Positions 48,231 to 58,882 of a DNA stretch of 64,000 nt are shown piece by piece; position 1 is the first letter of the stretch; every line of letters starts with the position of its first letter. The notes beneath the pieces are model-generated. The model made no database searches. It was not told the DNA's origin and was given only the letters and a program-made list of their open reading frames with translations. Source of the DNA: Solirubrobacter soli DSM 22325 (GTDB lineage Bacteria > Actinomycetota > Thermoleophilia > Solirubrobacterales > Solirubrobacteraceae); the NCBI RefSeq assembly GCF_000423665.1, contig NZ_AUIK01000008.1:186001-250000 (forward strand). The letters are read 5' to 3'. A program made the translations under genes and the position numbers.

Positions 48231-48995
48231 ATGTTCAGGCCATGGAAGGGTGTCTTGTCGCTGGGGTTGGTACTGGCTGCGTTGCCGGCGGGTCCGGCCA
48301 TGGCCCAGACCCCGGACACGACGGCACCGAGCATCACCGTCGTGACGCCCGCCGAGGGCGACACGTACACGCAAGGGCAGACGGTCATGGCGAACTACTC
48401 GTGCACCGACGCGACCGCGGTCGCGACCTGCGCCGGCCCGGTCGCCAATGGCGCCGCGATCAGCACCGCCACGATCGGCAGCTTCGACTTCAAGGTCGAC
48501 GCCACCGACACGGCGGGCAACGCGTCGTCGGTCACGCGGCACTACTCGGTCGTGCCCGTCACGGGCACGCCCGGCGGTGAGACGCCGGCGACGCTGAACA
48601 TCACGCTCGGCGCGTCGAACGCGTTCTCCCCGTTCATCCCGGGCGTCGCCAAGGACTACACGACGACGCTGAGCGCCACGCTCACGTCGACGGCGGGTGA
48701 CGCGACGCTGTGGGTCGCCGACCCGAGCTCGACGGCGACCGGCCGCCTCGTCAACGGGACGTTCGCCCTGGACGCCCCGCTGCAGGTCTCGGCCACCAGC
48801 CCGAACGGCACCTCAGCCCCGCAGGCGGCCGTCGGCGGCTCCGCCGCTCCGACGAAGCTGCTGACCTACGACGGCCCGCTCGGCGCCGAGGCGGCGACGC
48901 TGAACTTCAAGCAGTCGATCGGCGGCACCGAGGCCCTGCGCACCGGCGGGTACTCCAAGACGCTCACCTTCACGCTCTCGACGACCACCCCGTAG
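48231..48995 (+). CDS. Secreted Ig-like plus shared C-terminal domain protein, catalytic domain absent (array copy F)
   Basis: 254 aa from ATG 48231 with AGAGGG before it; the longer frame to 48168 would precede the signal peptide. Signal MFRPWKGVLSLGLVLAALPAGPAMA keeps the R-P-W-K/M-G start of the array. Residues ~27-107 are the Ig-like unit (APSITVVTPAEGDTYTQG...CTDATAVATC) homologous to copy E. Residues ~110-254 are the shared C-terminal domain, with a small insertion (ATSPNGTSAPQAAVGG) before the end, GGYSKTLTFTLSTTTP. The whole peptidase region is missing. It is an intact ORF, not an obvious pseudogene, so a structural or competitor role at the surface is possible. Confidence 0.82.
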   Translation: MFRPWKGVLSLGLVLAALPAGPAMAQTPDTTAPSITVVTPAEGDTYTQGQTVMANYSCTDATAVATCAGPVANGAAISTATIGSFDFKVDATDTAGNASSVTRHYSVVPVTGTPGGETPATLNITLGASNAFSPFIPGVAKDYTTTLSATLTSTAGDATLWVADPSSTATGRLVNGTFALDAPLQVSATSPNGTSAPQAAVGGSAAPTKLLTYDGPLGAEAATLNFKQSIGGTEALRTGGYSKTLTFTLSTTTP

Positions 48996-49020
48996 TCGAA
49001 CGCGGAACCCCTGCACGAAC

Positions 49021-49046
49021 GAAGGGCCGCCTCAGGGCGGCCCTTC
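49021..49046 (+). terminator. Rho-independent terminator closing the M14 array
   Basis: Perfect 11-bp stem: GAAGGGCCGCC (49021-49031), loop TCAG, GGCGGCCCTTC (49036-49046), then TTCGTT. The most T-rich tail of the set. Confidence 0.8.
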
Positions 49047-49094
49047 TTCGTTAAGCGAGTGATCCGCGAGCCGCGTCGCGGCGCTATAGCGGCC

Positions 49095-49472
49095 ATGCCC
49101 CACGTCGACACCCTCCGCGCCGCCTACGCGGCCTTCGCCGCCGGTGACCTCCCCGGCGTCCTCGCCGCCCTCGACCCGCAGATCGAGTGGCACGTCCCCA
49201 CCGTCCTCCCCCAGGGCGGCGACTTCCACGGCCACGATGGCGTGATCGCCTACTTCACGGGCCTGGCGGCGCACCTGCAGGAGCCGGTGCTCGAGCTCGA
49301 CGCGGTCGTCGAGGCGGGCGACCGGGTGATCGTCACCGGCGTCGTGACGGGCGTGCTCGACGGCGAGGCGACGAGCTACGGCTTCGCGCACTCCTGGGCC
49401 TTCCGCGACGGGCGCGCGGCGCGCTTCGTGGAGTACGTCGACGTCGCGGCCGCCATCCCGGCGGCCGCGTAA
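49095..49472 (+). CDS. SnoaL-like / nuclear transport factor 2 fold protein
   Basis: 125 aa from ATG 49095. The compact alpha+beta cone fold is indicated by LRAAYAAFAAGDLPGVLAALDPQIEWHVP, the HGHDGVIAYFTGLA helix and the final VEYVDVAAAI strand, as in SnoaL-like polyketide cyclases and ketosteroid-isomerase relatives. These small domains bind hydrophobic ligands or act as isomerases or hydrolases; the specific role is unknown. It stands alone between the M14 array and the convergent atp operon. Confidence 0.78.
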   Translation: MPHVDTLRAAYAAFAAGDLPGVLAALDPQIEWHVPTVLPQGGDFHGHDGVIAYFTGLAAHLQEPVLELDAVVEAGDRVIVTGVVTGVLDGEATSYGFAHSWAFRDGRAARFVEYVDVAAAIPAAA

Positions 49473-49483
49473 AGCCGGGGGGT

Positions 49484-49505
49484 CCGGGGGGCGGCAGCCC
49501 CCCGG
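49484..49505 (+). terminator. Terminator hairpin after the SnoaL-like gene
   Basis: 9-bp stem CCGGGGGGC (49484-49492), loop GGCA, GCCCCCCGG (49497-49505). An alternative left arm at 49475-49482 can pair with the same right arm. Confidence 0.55.
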
Positions 49506-49507
49506 TG

Positions 49508-49538
49508 CTAGATAAAGGGGCCTGACCCCTTTATCTAG
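49508..49538. terminator. Stop-codon hairpin, copy 2, at the end of the atp operon
   Basis: Perfect 13-bp inverted repeat: CTAGATAAAGGGG (49508-49520) and CCCCTTTATCTAG (49526-49538) with loop CCTGA. The TAG stop of atpC (minus strand, 49535-49537) is inside the arm. The core is identical to copy 3 at 57351. Confidence 0.75.
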
Positions 49539-49956
49539 TGGGCGGCGTCGCCCTCGGCGATCTTGAGGAACGCCTCGTAACGGCGCGCGTCGCGCTCGGC
49601 GGCGCGGCGTTCCTCGCTCCCGTCCTCGGACGAGGAGACCTCGTCCTGGGCGCGCTGCAGGCGGTCGCGCAGGTCGGCCGCGTCGAGGTCCTCGACGCCG
49701 AAGACCTCGTCGACCAGGATCAGCGCGCGGTCGCCCGTCATCTGCAGGAAGCCTTCACCCTGCGCGAAGCGGACGACCTCGGAATCGGACTTGTACAGCC
49801 GCAGCTCGGTGGGATCGAGCATGCCGAGCAGCGGCTGATGCTTGGCCAGGATGCCGATCGAGCCCACCGACGTCTTGGTCGAGACCATCTCGACGTCGTC
49901 GTTGAAGACCTCGCCTTCCGGCGTGAGGACTTCGACCTTGAAGGGCGTGCGGGCCA

Positions 49957-49957
<1 letters not shown>
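49535..49957 (-). CDS. atpC: ATP synthase F1 subunit epsilon
   Basis: 140 aa. N-terminal beta-sandwich (KVEVLTPEGEVFNDDVEMVSTKTSVGSIGILAKHQPLLGML) and C-terminal helical hairpin from ~90 (DLDAADLRDRLQRAQDEVSS). Epsilon couples rotation and can inhibit ATP hydrolysis through its C-terminal helices. Last gene of the operon; its start shares one base with the atpD stop. The stop lies in a hairpin arm. Confidence 0.95.
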
Positions 49958-51414
<1,457 letters not shown>

Positions 51415-51462
51415 TCAGGTTAAGGTCGGATGATCGGGGTGGGGCGGAGGGGCTGCATCGCC

Positions 51463-52386
51463 TCAAACCAGCGACTCGGCGCCGGCGACGACTTCCATGA
51501 TCTCCTGGGTGATCGCGGCCTGTCGCTCGCGATTGAACTCCAGCGTGAGGTCCTTGATGATGTCCCCGGCGTTCTCCGAGGCGTTGCGCATCGCGGTCAT
51601 GCGGGCGCCGTGCTCGGACGCCGTCGACTCCAGCAGCGCGCGGTAGATCGAGATCTCGACGTAGGCCGGGATCAGCCGCTCGAGGATCGCGTCGGGATCG
51701 GGCTCGTACTCGACCAGGGCGGTCTGCCCGTGCTCGAGCTCCTCCCCGTCCGCGGCACGCTCGCCGAGGCTGTCGACGACGCCGTCGTCGCCCATGATCG
51801 TGGCGTGCTGGAGCGGCAGCAGCGTCTCGCGCGTGACCTCCTGGGTCAGCGGCGACACGTAGCGGTTGTAGACGATCTCGACGCGGTCGACCTCGCCGTC
51901 CACGTAGGCCGCCATCAGGTCCGCCGCGATCTCGCGGGCGTTCCCGTACGACGGGCGGTCGGTGAAGCCGGTGTAGGCGCCCTTGGCCTCGCGGCCGCGG
52001 AACGCCAGCGAGGACACGCCGCGGCGGCCGGAGGCGTACCAGACGGTCGTCTTGCCCTCGCCCTCGAAGTCCAGGCCCGCGCGGACCCCCGCGCGGACGA
52101 TCTGCGAGTTGAAGGCGCCCGCGAGGCCGCGGTCACCGGTGACGAGCAGGATCCCGACGGTGCCCTCGGACTCGTGCTCGTTGAGGATCGGCAGGTTCGG
52201 CACGTTGCCGGCGGCCTCGGCCGCCTGGCGCGTCATCCGGCGGATCGCCCCGGCGTAGGGCCGCAGCGCCTCGATGCGCTGCTCGGCCCGGCGCAGGCGC
52301 GCGGCGGCGACCATCTCCATCGCGCGCGTGATCTTCTGGATGTTCTTGACCGAAGCGATCCGGCTCTTGACGTCCTTGAGGGCCAT
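51463..52386 (-). CDS. atpG: ATP synthase F1 subunit gamma
   Basis: 307 aa. Central rotor shaft: N-terminal helix KDVKSRIASVKNIQKITRAMEMVAAARLRRAE and C-terminal helix ARMTAMRNASENAGDIIKDLTLEFNRERQAAITQEIMEVVAGAESL pair in the coiled coil. The middle holds the conserved GDRGLAGAFNSQI strand. An ~20-aa acidic stretch (LGERAADGEELEHGQ) lies between, as in other actinobacterial gammas. 9 nt downstream of atpA. Confidence 0.96.
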   Translation of the reverse strand: MALKDVKSRIASVKNIQKITRAMEMVAAARLRRAEQRIEALRPYAGAIRRMTRQAAEAAGNVPNLPILNEHESEGTVGILLVTGDRGLAGAFNSQIVRAGVRAGLDFEGEGKTTVWYASGRRGVSSLAFRGREAKGAYTGFTDRPSYGNAREIAADLMAAYVDGEVDRVEIVYNRYVSPLTQEVTRETLLPLQHATIMGDDGVVDSLGERAADGEELEHGQTALVEYEPDPDAILERLIPAYVEISIYRALLESTASEHGARMTAMRNASENAGDIIKDLTLEFNRERQAAITQEIMEVVAGAESLV

Positions 52387-52395
52387 GGCGGGTGG

Positions 52396-53991
<1,596 letters not shown>

Positions 53992-54005
53992 GAAAGGAGA
54001 GCTCC

Positions 54006-54536
54006 TTAGGCCCTGGCGACTTGCTTGCGAAGTTGTTCGAGGCGATTCCGGATCGAGGCGTCCAGGATGGAGTTGCCCACCCGGATCACGAGGCCGCCGA
54101 GGATGTCGGGCTCGACCGTGGAGGTGATGTCGATCTTCTGGCCGGTCTGCTCGGCGATGCGGGCGCCGATCTGATCGACCGTCGTGGCGTCCAGCGCCAC
54201 CGCTGACGTGACCTGCACCGGCAGCCGCTTGTTCTCCGCGAGCCACAGCTCGTCGAAGCCGCGCCGGACACGGAAGATCACCGGCATCCGGTGGTTCTCG
54301 ATCAGCAGCTTGAGGAAGTTGACCAGGATCGGGTCGGCGTCGGAGACCGCGCGATCGAGCCCGTCCTGCTTCTCGACCGTGGAGAAGTAAGGCGAGAAGA
54401 AGAACACCTGCAGCTCGCGACTAGCGTCGAGCGCGTCGGCGAACTCGCCGAGCTGCTCGCGGATCGAGTCGAGCTTGTTCTGCTCCTTCGCGACCTCGAA
54501 GAGCGAACGGGCGTAGACCGCGGCGATCTCCTCCAT
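54006..54536 (-). CDS. atpH: ATP synthase F1 subunit delta
   Basis: 176 aa. Peripheral-stalk connector: N-terminal helical domain ([34 protein letters not shown]) and C-terminal segment ([38 protein letters not shown]), both typical. Here it is a separate short protein, not the b-delta fusion found in mycobacteria. 2 nt after the atpF stop. Confidence 0.94.
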   Translation of the reverse strand: MEEIAAVYARSLFEVAKEQNKLDSIREQLGEFADALDASRELQVFFFSPYFSTVEKQDGLDRAVSDADPILVNFLKLLIENHRMPVIFRVRRGFDELWLAENKRLPVQVTSAVALDATTVDQIGARIAEQTGQKIDITSTVEPDILGGLVIRVGNSILDASIRNRLEQLRKQVARA

Positions 54537-54538
54537 GA

Positions 54539-55093
54539 CTAGCGGCGCTCCTCGCCGGCGAGGGCGGCGAAGTCCAGCTCGGAGAGCGCCTCTTCGACGA
54601 GCCGCTTCTGATCGGCCGTGTCGAGGGTCTTGCGCGTGACCTTCTCGGTCGCGAGCACCGTGAGGTCGGCGACCTCGGCGCGGATCTGCTGGATCGCGCG
54701 GCGGGTCTCGGCCTCGATGTCGCGGCGGGTCTGCTCCATCATCTCCTCGCGCTTGGCGCGCGCCTCGGCGATGGTCTCCGCCTCGGCCGCATCGGCCGTC
54801 CGGCGGGCGCGGGCGACGATCTCGTCGGCCTGGCCACGGGCGTCGGAGAGTCGCTCGCGATACTCGCGCAGCAGCTCGTCCGCCTCACGCTTGGTGCGCT
54901 CCGCGGAGTCGATCGACTCCTCGATCATGTGCTGGCGCTTGTCGAGCGCCTCCGCGATCCGCGGGAAGGCGACCTTCCAGAGGATCAGCAGGGTGACGCC
55001 GAAGACGATCAGCGTCCAGATCATCACACCCACGACGGGGCTGACGAGCTGGTTGCCGCCTTCCTCTTCGGCTGCGAGCAGCAGGACGTTCAT
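54539..55093 (-). CDS. atpF: ATP synthase F0 subunit b
   Basis: 184 aa. One N-terminal transmembrane helix (VVGVMIWTLIVFGVTLLILWKVAF, ~20-44) followed by a long charged helix (ALDKRQHMIEESIDSAERTKREADELLREYRERLSDARGQADEIVARARRTADAAE) that dimerises as the stator stalk. 6 nt downstream of atpE. Confidence 0.94.
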   Translation of the reverse strand: MNVLLLAAEEEGGNQLVSPVVGVMIWTLIVFGVTLLILWKVAFPRIAEALDKRQHMIEESIDSAERTKREADELLREYRERLSDARGQADEIVARARRTADAAEAETIAEARAKREEMMEQTRRDIEAETRRAIQQIRAEVADLTVLATEKVTRKTLDTADQKRLVEEALSELDFAALAGEERR

Positions 55094-55099
55094 CGCTGC

Positions 55100-55375
55100 C
55101 TACAGGAAGAAGGCGATCAGGCCCGCCACCAGGCCGTAGAAGAAGCAGGCCTCGGTAAGGGCGAAGCCGAGCCACTGGATGGAGGTGATCTCGTCGCGCA
55201 TCTCGGGCTGGCGAGTAACGGACTCGATGACCTTGCCGAAGATGATGCCGATGCCGACGCCGGCGCCCACGGCGCCGAGGCCGCCACCGACGCCCAGTGC
55301 GATGGCCCGGCCAGCCTTCTGGCCGTCCTCCGCGGCGGCGAAGATGAAGCTCAGGATCATGCTCAAGGTGGTCAC
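55100..55375 (-). CDS. atpE: ATP synthase F0 subunit c
   Basis: 91 aa. Two-helix hairpin: a Gly-rich helix (AIALGVGGGLGAVGAGVGIGIIFGKVIESV), the polar loop RQPE (56-59), and a second helix with the ion-carrying Glu75 (GFALTEACFFYGLVAGLIAFFL). No Gln in helix 1 as would favour Na+, so proton coupling is expected. 15 nt separate it from atpB. Confidence 0.95.
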   Translation of the reverse strand: MTTLSMILSFIFAAAEDGQKAGRAIALGVGGGLGAVGAGVGIGIIFGKVIESVTRQPEMRDEITSIQWLGFALTEACFFYGLVAGLIAFFL

Positions 55376-55390
55376 TGGGGTGATCTCCTT

Positions 55391-56281
55391 CTAGTGGGAT
55401 TCGGCGACCGCGCCGCCGATGTAGATCGCGGAAAGGGTGGCGAAGATGAACGCCTGCAGAGTGGCCACCAGGCCCACCTCGAACAGGTACAGCACGATGC
55501 CGAGCGGAAGCAGGAAGACGCCGACTCCCGCCACGCCGAGGATGATGGCCAGACCACCGGCCATGAACAGGATGATCAGGTGCCCGGCGAGCATGTTGGC
55601 GAAAAGACGCACGGAGAGCGAGATGATCCGCATGACGTTCGACAGCAGTTCGAGCACGAAGAGGAACCCGGCCATGGCGCCCGTCACCCCGGCGGGGATC
55701 AGGCTCTTGAGGTAGCCGCCCGGTCCCTTGGCGCGCACACCCTCAGCGGTGTACGTGATGAAGACGATGATCGAGAGGACGAGCGGCACCGACACGTTGG
55801 CCGTCGCCGCGTAGATCGCGAAGGTCGGGATGTGCCACCCGAAGAACGAGAACTTCTCGTGCGCGGTCGGCAGCGGGATGAACCCGATCAGGTTGCTGAA
55901 CCAGATGAACAGGAACAGCGCGCCGATGAACGGGAAGTACTTCGCCGCCATCTTCGAGTCCATGTTCCCGCGCGTGATGTTGTCGCGCATCAGGGAGTAC
56001 AGGACCTCGACCGCGGTCTGGATCCGGTTCGGGCGGGCCTGCATCCGGTTGGCGATGTAGACCATCGAGACGCAGGTCAGGATCCCGGCCAGGAAGAGGT
56101 AGAGGACCGCCTTGTTGATGTCCAGCGACCCCGGGAGGTTGATCCAGGTGTCGAGGTTGAACTCGTTCTGCGGCTTGAACTCCTCGTTCTTGCCCTCAGA
56201 GCCGAGGAGCACCAAGGTGAGGACGGTCAGCAGCAGATAGACGCCGAACGCACCAAGGAGGATCTTCCGGGTTTTGGTCAT
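55391..56281 (-). CDS. atpB: ATP synthase F0 subunit a
   Basis: 296 aa from ATG 56281, overlapping the upstream gene's stop as ATGA. About six transmembrane helices; the essential Arg facing the c-ring is in SLSVRLFANMLAGHLII, and FIGALFLFIWFSNLIGFIPLP and the final VATLQAFIFATLSAIYIGGA are typical. Forms the two half channels for protons. The N-terminal ~60 residues include a longer periplasmic/linker stretch (EGKNEEFKPQNEFNLDTWINLPG). Confidence 0.95.
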   Translation of the reverse strand: MTKTRKILLGAFGVYLLLTVLTLVLLGSEGKNEEFKPQNEFNLDTWINLPGSLDINKAVLYLFLAGILTCVSMVYIANRMQARPNRIQTAVEVLYSLMRDNITRGNMDSKMAAKYFPFIGALFLFIWFSNLIGFIPLPTAHEKFSFFGWHIPTFAIYAATANVSVPLVLSIIVFITYTAEGVRAKGPGGYLKSLIPAGVTGAMAGFLFVLELLSNVMRIISLSVRLFANMLAGHLIILFMAGGLAIILGVAGVGVFLLPLGIVLYLFEVGLVATLQAFIFATLSAIYIGGAVAESH

Positions 56282-56673
56282 GAGCTGGGCGTGTTCCTCT
56301 CCGGGCGGGGCAAGGCCAAGGACGTGGCCAGATAGACCGTGAACGCGACGAGCGCGAGCAGCGCCGCCATGAGACCGTCTTCCCGATCTCCGGCGAGGCC
56401 GACCACGAGGATGGTAATTCCGAGAATCCAGGCGCGCCCCATGAGCGCGCCGAAGTTCAGACCGACCTGCTGCTTGGCGTTGCGGCCTTGCGCGTAGCGG
56501 TCGACGGCGACGCCGAGGATGCGCGTGGCGATCCAGGCGCCGGCTCCCACCAGGTACCCGAGCAAGGGCCCGCCCATCAGGATCACGAACGGCGCGGCCA
56601 GGATGACCAGCAGCACGTCCATGTAGCGGACGAAGAACAGGGGATCGGATGTGGGCATGGTGGTAGAGCTCAT
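56278..56673 (-). CDS. AtpI-position small membrane protein, first gene of the atp operon
   Basis: 131 aa with about four transmembrane helices (FVRYMDVLLVILAAPFVILMGGPLLGYLVGAGAWIATRIL; MGRAWILGITILVVGLAG; GLMAALLALVAFTVYLATSLAL). It overlaps atpB by 4 nt, as atpI/atpZ-type assembly genes do. AtpI helps c-ring assembly or Mg uptake in other bacteria. Primary sequence similarity to known AtpI is not obvious, so the call rests on position and topology. Confidence 0.65.
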   Translation of the reverse strand: MSSTTMPTSDPLFFVRYMDVLLVILAAPFVILMGGPLLGYLVGAGAWIATRILGVAVDRYAQGRNAKQQVGLNFGALMGRAWILGITILVVGLAGDREDGLMAALLALVAFTVYLATSLALPRPERNTPSS

Positions 56674-56762
56674 GGCAGGCTGACGCGCCGTACCAGACCA
56701 TCCCCACGCGGGAACGCGTGGCGGGAGGGACGAAGAACTCCCCGGCCGGTTCGGCGGGCGCC

Positions 56763-56792
56763 AGTGTAGCGACTTTTGAGAGTTTGTAACAA
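56763..56792 (-). promoter_or_regulatory. Candidate promoter of the atp operon
   Basis: On the minus strand TTGTTA (56792-56787), 18 bp, TACACT (56768-56763), about 90 nt before the first ATG. The leader contains a 7-bp GC hairpin, CCACGCG (56704-56710) and CGCGTGG (56715-56721), around a GGAA tetraloop. The local sequence is the most AT-rich of the intergenic region. Confidence 0.42.
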
Positions 56793-56924
56793 CTTTGTGA
56801 CACCCGCCTCTAGCGGACGTCGATTAGCGGCAGATGAGTGCCGCGTCGCGCTCCTCGACGCGACATCGCGCGAACCCTAGCCGTACAGTGGCCGCGACGT
56901 AGTCCGACCCCTTGGGAGGAAGCG

Positions 56925-57356
56925 ATGCCGACCCGTAGCGCGAAGGCCGACTGGCAGGGCGAATTCAAGCGAGGCGGAGGGAACGTCTCGACCGAGACGG
57001 GCGTGCTCGACTCGCCCTACAACTTCTCCGGCCGCTTCGAGAGCGGCACGGGCACCAACCCCGAGGAGCTGCTCGCCGCGTCGCACGCGTCGTGCTTCAC
57101 GATGGCGCTCTCGGTGGGTCTGACCCAGGCCGGCACGCCGCCGGAGTCCCTCGCCACCGAGGCCAAGGTGACCGTCGCCCAGGTCGAAGGCGGCTTCGGG
57201 ATCACCAAGATCGAGCTCTCGGTGACCGGCAAGGTGCCAGGTCTCGACGCCGACGGCTTCGCCGCCGCCGCCCAGGGCGCGAAAGAGGGCTGCCCGCTCT
57301 CCAAGGCCCTCGCGGCCGTGCCGGAGATCACCCTCGAGACGAGCTTCGAAAGTTAA
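56925..57356 (+). CDS. OsmC-family peroxiredoxin
   Basis: 143 aa from ATG 56925, set by the strong GGGAGGAA site; the frame extends 29 codons upstream but without a ribosome site. Family motifs: [22 protein letters not shown] with the peroxidatic Cys57, and [10 protein letters not shown] with the resolving Cys123. OsmC/Ohr proteins reduce organic hydroperoxides. It is divergent from the atp operon. The TAA stop lies in hairpin copy 3, which is shared with the convergent lipoprotein gene. Confidence 0.92.
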   Translation: MPTRSAKADWQGEFKRGGGNVSTETGVLDSPYNFSGRFESGTGTNPEELLAASHASCFTMALSVGLTQAGTPPESLATEAKVTVAQVEGGFGITKIELSVTGKVPGLDADGFAAAAQGAKEGCPLSKALAAVPEITLETSFES

Positions 57357-57377
57357 AGGGGCCTGACCCCTTTAACT
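57351..57377. terminator. Stop-codon hairpin, copy 3, shared by two convergent genes
   Basis: 11-bp inverted repeat AGTTAAAGGGG (57351-57361) and CCCCTTTAACT (57367-57377), loop CCTGA. The left arm holds the TAA of the OsmC gene and the right arm, read on the minus strand, the TAA of the lipoprotein gene. A bidirectional terminator is the simplest reading. Confidence 0.75.
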
Positions 57378-58010
57378 GAAGTAATTGTCGATGACGGCGG
57401 TGCGGTCGTTTCCGGCCGCGCCGGCGTCGTTGATCGCCTGCAGCACGCCCTTCATGGCGCGATAGCCGTCGGCCGCACTGGGAGCGGGATCGCGCCCGAA
57501 TTCCTTCGCGAAACGCGCCTCGAAGTCCGCGGGGGGCGCCTGGGGCGGGAGCGTGCCGACGGTGTGCTTGCCCGACGGCAGTGCCTGCGGGTCGTTGGCC
57601 AGGCTCGGATCGCCGCTGGCGGCGACCTGGAGGATGCCCGCGGCGTTGAAGAGCGGGACCGTGACCTTGGTCGCGTCGACGATCGCGGCGATGATCTGCG
57701 GATCGGAGATGGCGCGTCGGGAGGCCTGGGCCTGCAGTCGGTCGTCCGAGCCGCCGAGGTCGAGCGACGTGAAGTTGACGGCGAGGTTCCCCGCGCGCCC
57801 GCCCGCGTCCGCGAGCGCCAACTTCTCGGCGTCGACGAAGTCGCGGTTGGCGCCGCCGGGATCGGAGGTCAGCGAGTAGACCGTGACCGTCCGTCCGATC
57901 ACCTTGCCGCCGCCGGAGATCCCCTCGTCCTTGCTCGCGCCGCATCCCGCGAGGGTCAGCGCGGCGAGCGTCGCGGCGGCTAGGAGGCGATGCCGTGCTT
58001 GACGAGCCAT
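57372..58010 (-). CDS. Short periplasmic-binding-protein-like lipoprotein
   Basis: 212 aa from ATG 58010. Lipoprotein signal MARQARHRLLAAATLAALTLAGCGAS with a lipobox Cys at residue 23. The rest resembles one half of a type 1 periplasmic binding protein (branched-chain amino-acid type): TVYSLTSDPGGANRDFVDAEKLALADAGG, DRLQAQASRRAISDPQIIAAIVDATKVTVPLFNAAGILQVAASGDPSL, PSAADGYRAMKGVLQAINDAG. Such proteins are usually near 400 aa, so this is about half length. No ABC permease genes adjoin. The start lies 31 nt inside the upstream glycosidase-like gene, implying coupling. A sensory or carbohydrate-binding role is as likely as transport. Confidence 0.72.
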   Translation of the reverse strand: MARQARHRLLAAATLAALTLAGCGASKDEGISGGGKVIGRTVTVYSLTSDPGGANRDFVDAEKLALADAGGRAGNLAVNFTSLDLGGSDDRLQAQASRRAISDPQIIAAIVDATKVTVPLFNAAGILQVAASGDPSLANDPQALPSGKHTVGTLPPQAPPADFEARFAKEFGRDPAPSAADGYRAMKGVLQAINDAGAAGNDRTAVIDNYFS

Positions 58011-58882
58011 GCGTAGAGAACCTCGTAGGCGGGACGTGGGCGGTCGTGCTTGTCGACGAACGCCGAGTCCCAGGTCGGGTTCGGCGTGGGCGCCGGGGAC
58101 CAGTGGTAGAAGTACACCCGCGTGACGCGCTTGGACAGCGCCGCGAGCTTGAAGACGTAGCGGGTCGCCTCCGCCGCGTGGCGCGTGGACTCCGGCAGCT
58201 TGACCTTGTTCGGGTTGACGCGCTTGACGATCCCACCGGTCTCGGTGAACCAGACCTCGCCTTTGACCGTCCGCAGCAGCGCCTTGGTGCCGCGGGTGCG
58301 GAAGCGGTTCGCGTCGATGTAGTTGTGCAGCCCCCAGATCACGCGCCGGTTGCCGACCGCCTTCTGGAACGCCTTCGCCCACTGCGGCAGCTTGGAGCCG
58401 TCGAGCAGGTCGGCGGCGACGATCCGGCACCCCTCGCAGTGCTTGCGCAGCGCCAGGTAGTAGCGCGCCGCGAGCTTGGGGTTGTTGCAGGTCGGCTGGC
58501 TGCAGTGGTTGGCCTCGTTCCACGTCAGGTAGTCCGTGATCCACGGGTACCGCTGGCGGAACTTGACGAACTCGCGCTCGAAGCGCTTGACCGAAGGCGC
58601 CGTGTGGGCCTTGAGCGGATCGCGCGAGTGGCCGAACCCGAGCAGCACGCGCATGTTCGCCGCGCCGGCGGCCCGCAGGTACGCGTCCAGCTCGGCGCGC
58701 TCGGTCTCGTTCTCCAGCGCGTCGTAGGAGGCGATGTAGCGCACGTTGTGGATGCCGAGCGGCTGGAACGCCGGGTCGGTGAAGATCTGCGGATGCTGCT
58801 CGCCGATGCCGATCACGGGCGGCTTGGCGCTCGCGGTGGGCGCGAACACGAGCGCGGCCACGAGGGCCAGCAGGACCCTCAC
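57980..58882 (-). CDS. Secreted glycoside hydrolase-like TIM-barrel protein
   Basis: 300 aa. Signal peptide (MRVLLALVAALVFAPTASA), then a barrel with clan GH-A type signatures: TDYLTWNEANHC with an Asn-Glu pair (N122-E123, putative acid/base) and WFTETGGI (E214, putative nucleophile) at the ends of strands 4 and 7. This resembles GH39/GH5-like proteins, but the exact family cannot be fixed. Four Cys around 127-152 may form disulfides. It overlaps the cupin gene by 4 nt and the lipoprotein gene by 31 nt, forming a three-gene operon possibly devoted to an extracellular glycan. Confidence 0.75.
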   Translation of the reverse strand: MRVLLALVAALVFAPTASAKPPVIGIGEQHPQIFTDPAFQPLGIHNVRYIASYDALENETERAELDAYLRAAGAANMRVLLGFGHSRDPLKAHTAPSVKRFEREFVKFRQRYPWITDYLTWNEANHCSQPTCNNPKLAARYYLALRKHCEGCRIVAADLLDGSKLPQWAKAFQKAVGNRRVIWGLHNYIDANRFRTRGTKALLRTVKGEVWFTETGGIVKRVNPNKVKLPESTRHAAEATRYVFKLAALSKRVTRVYFYHWSPAPTPNPTWDSAFVDKHDRPRPAYEVLYAWLVKHGIAS

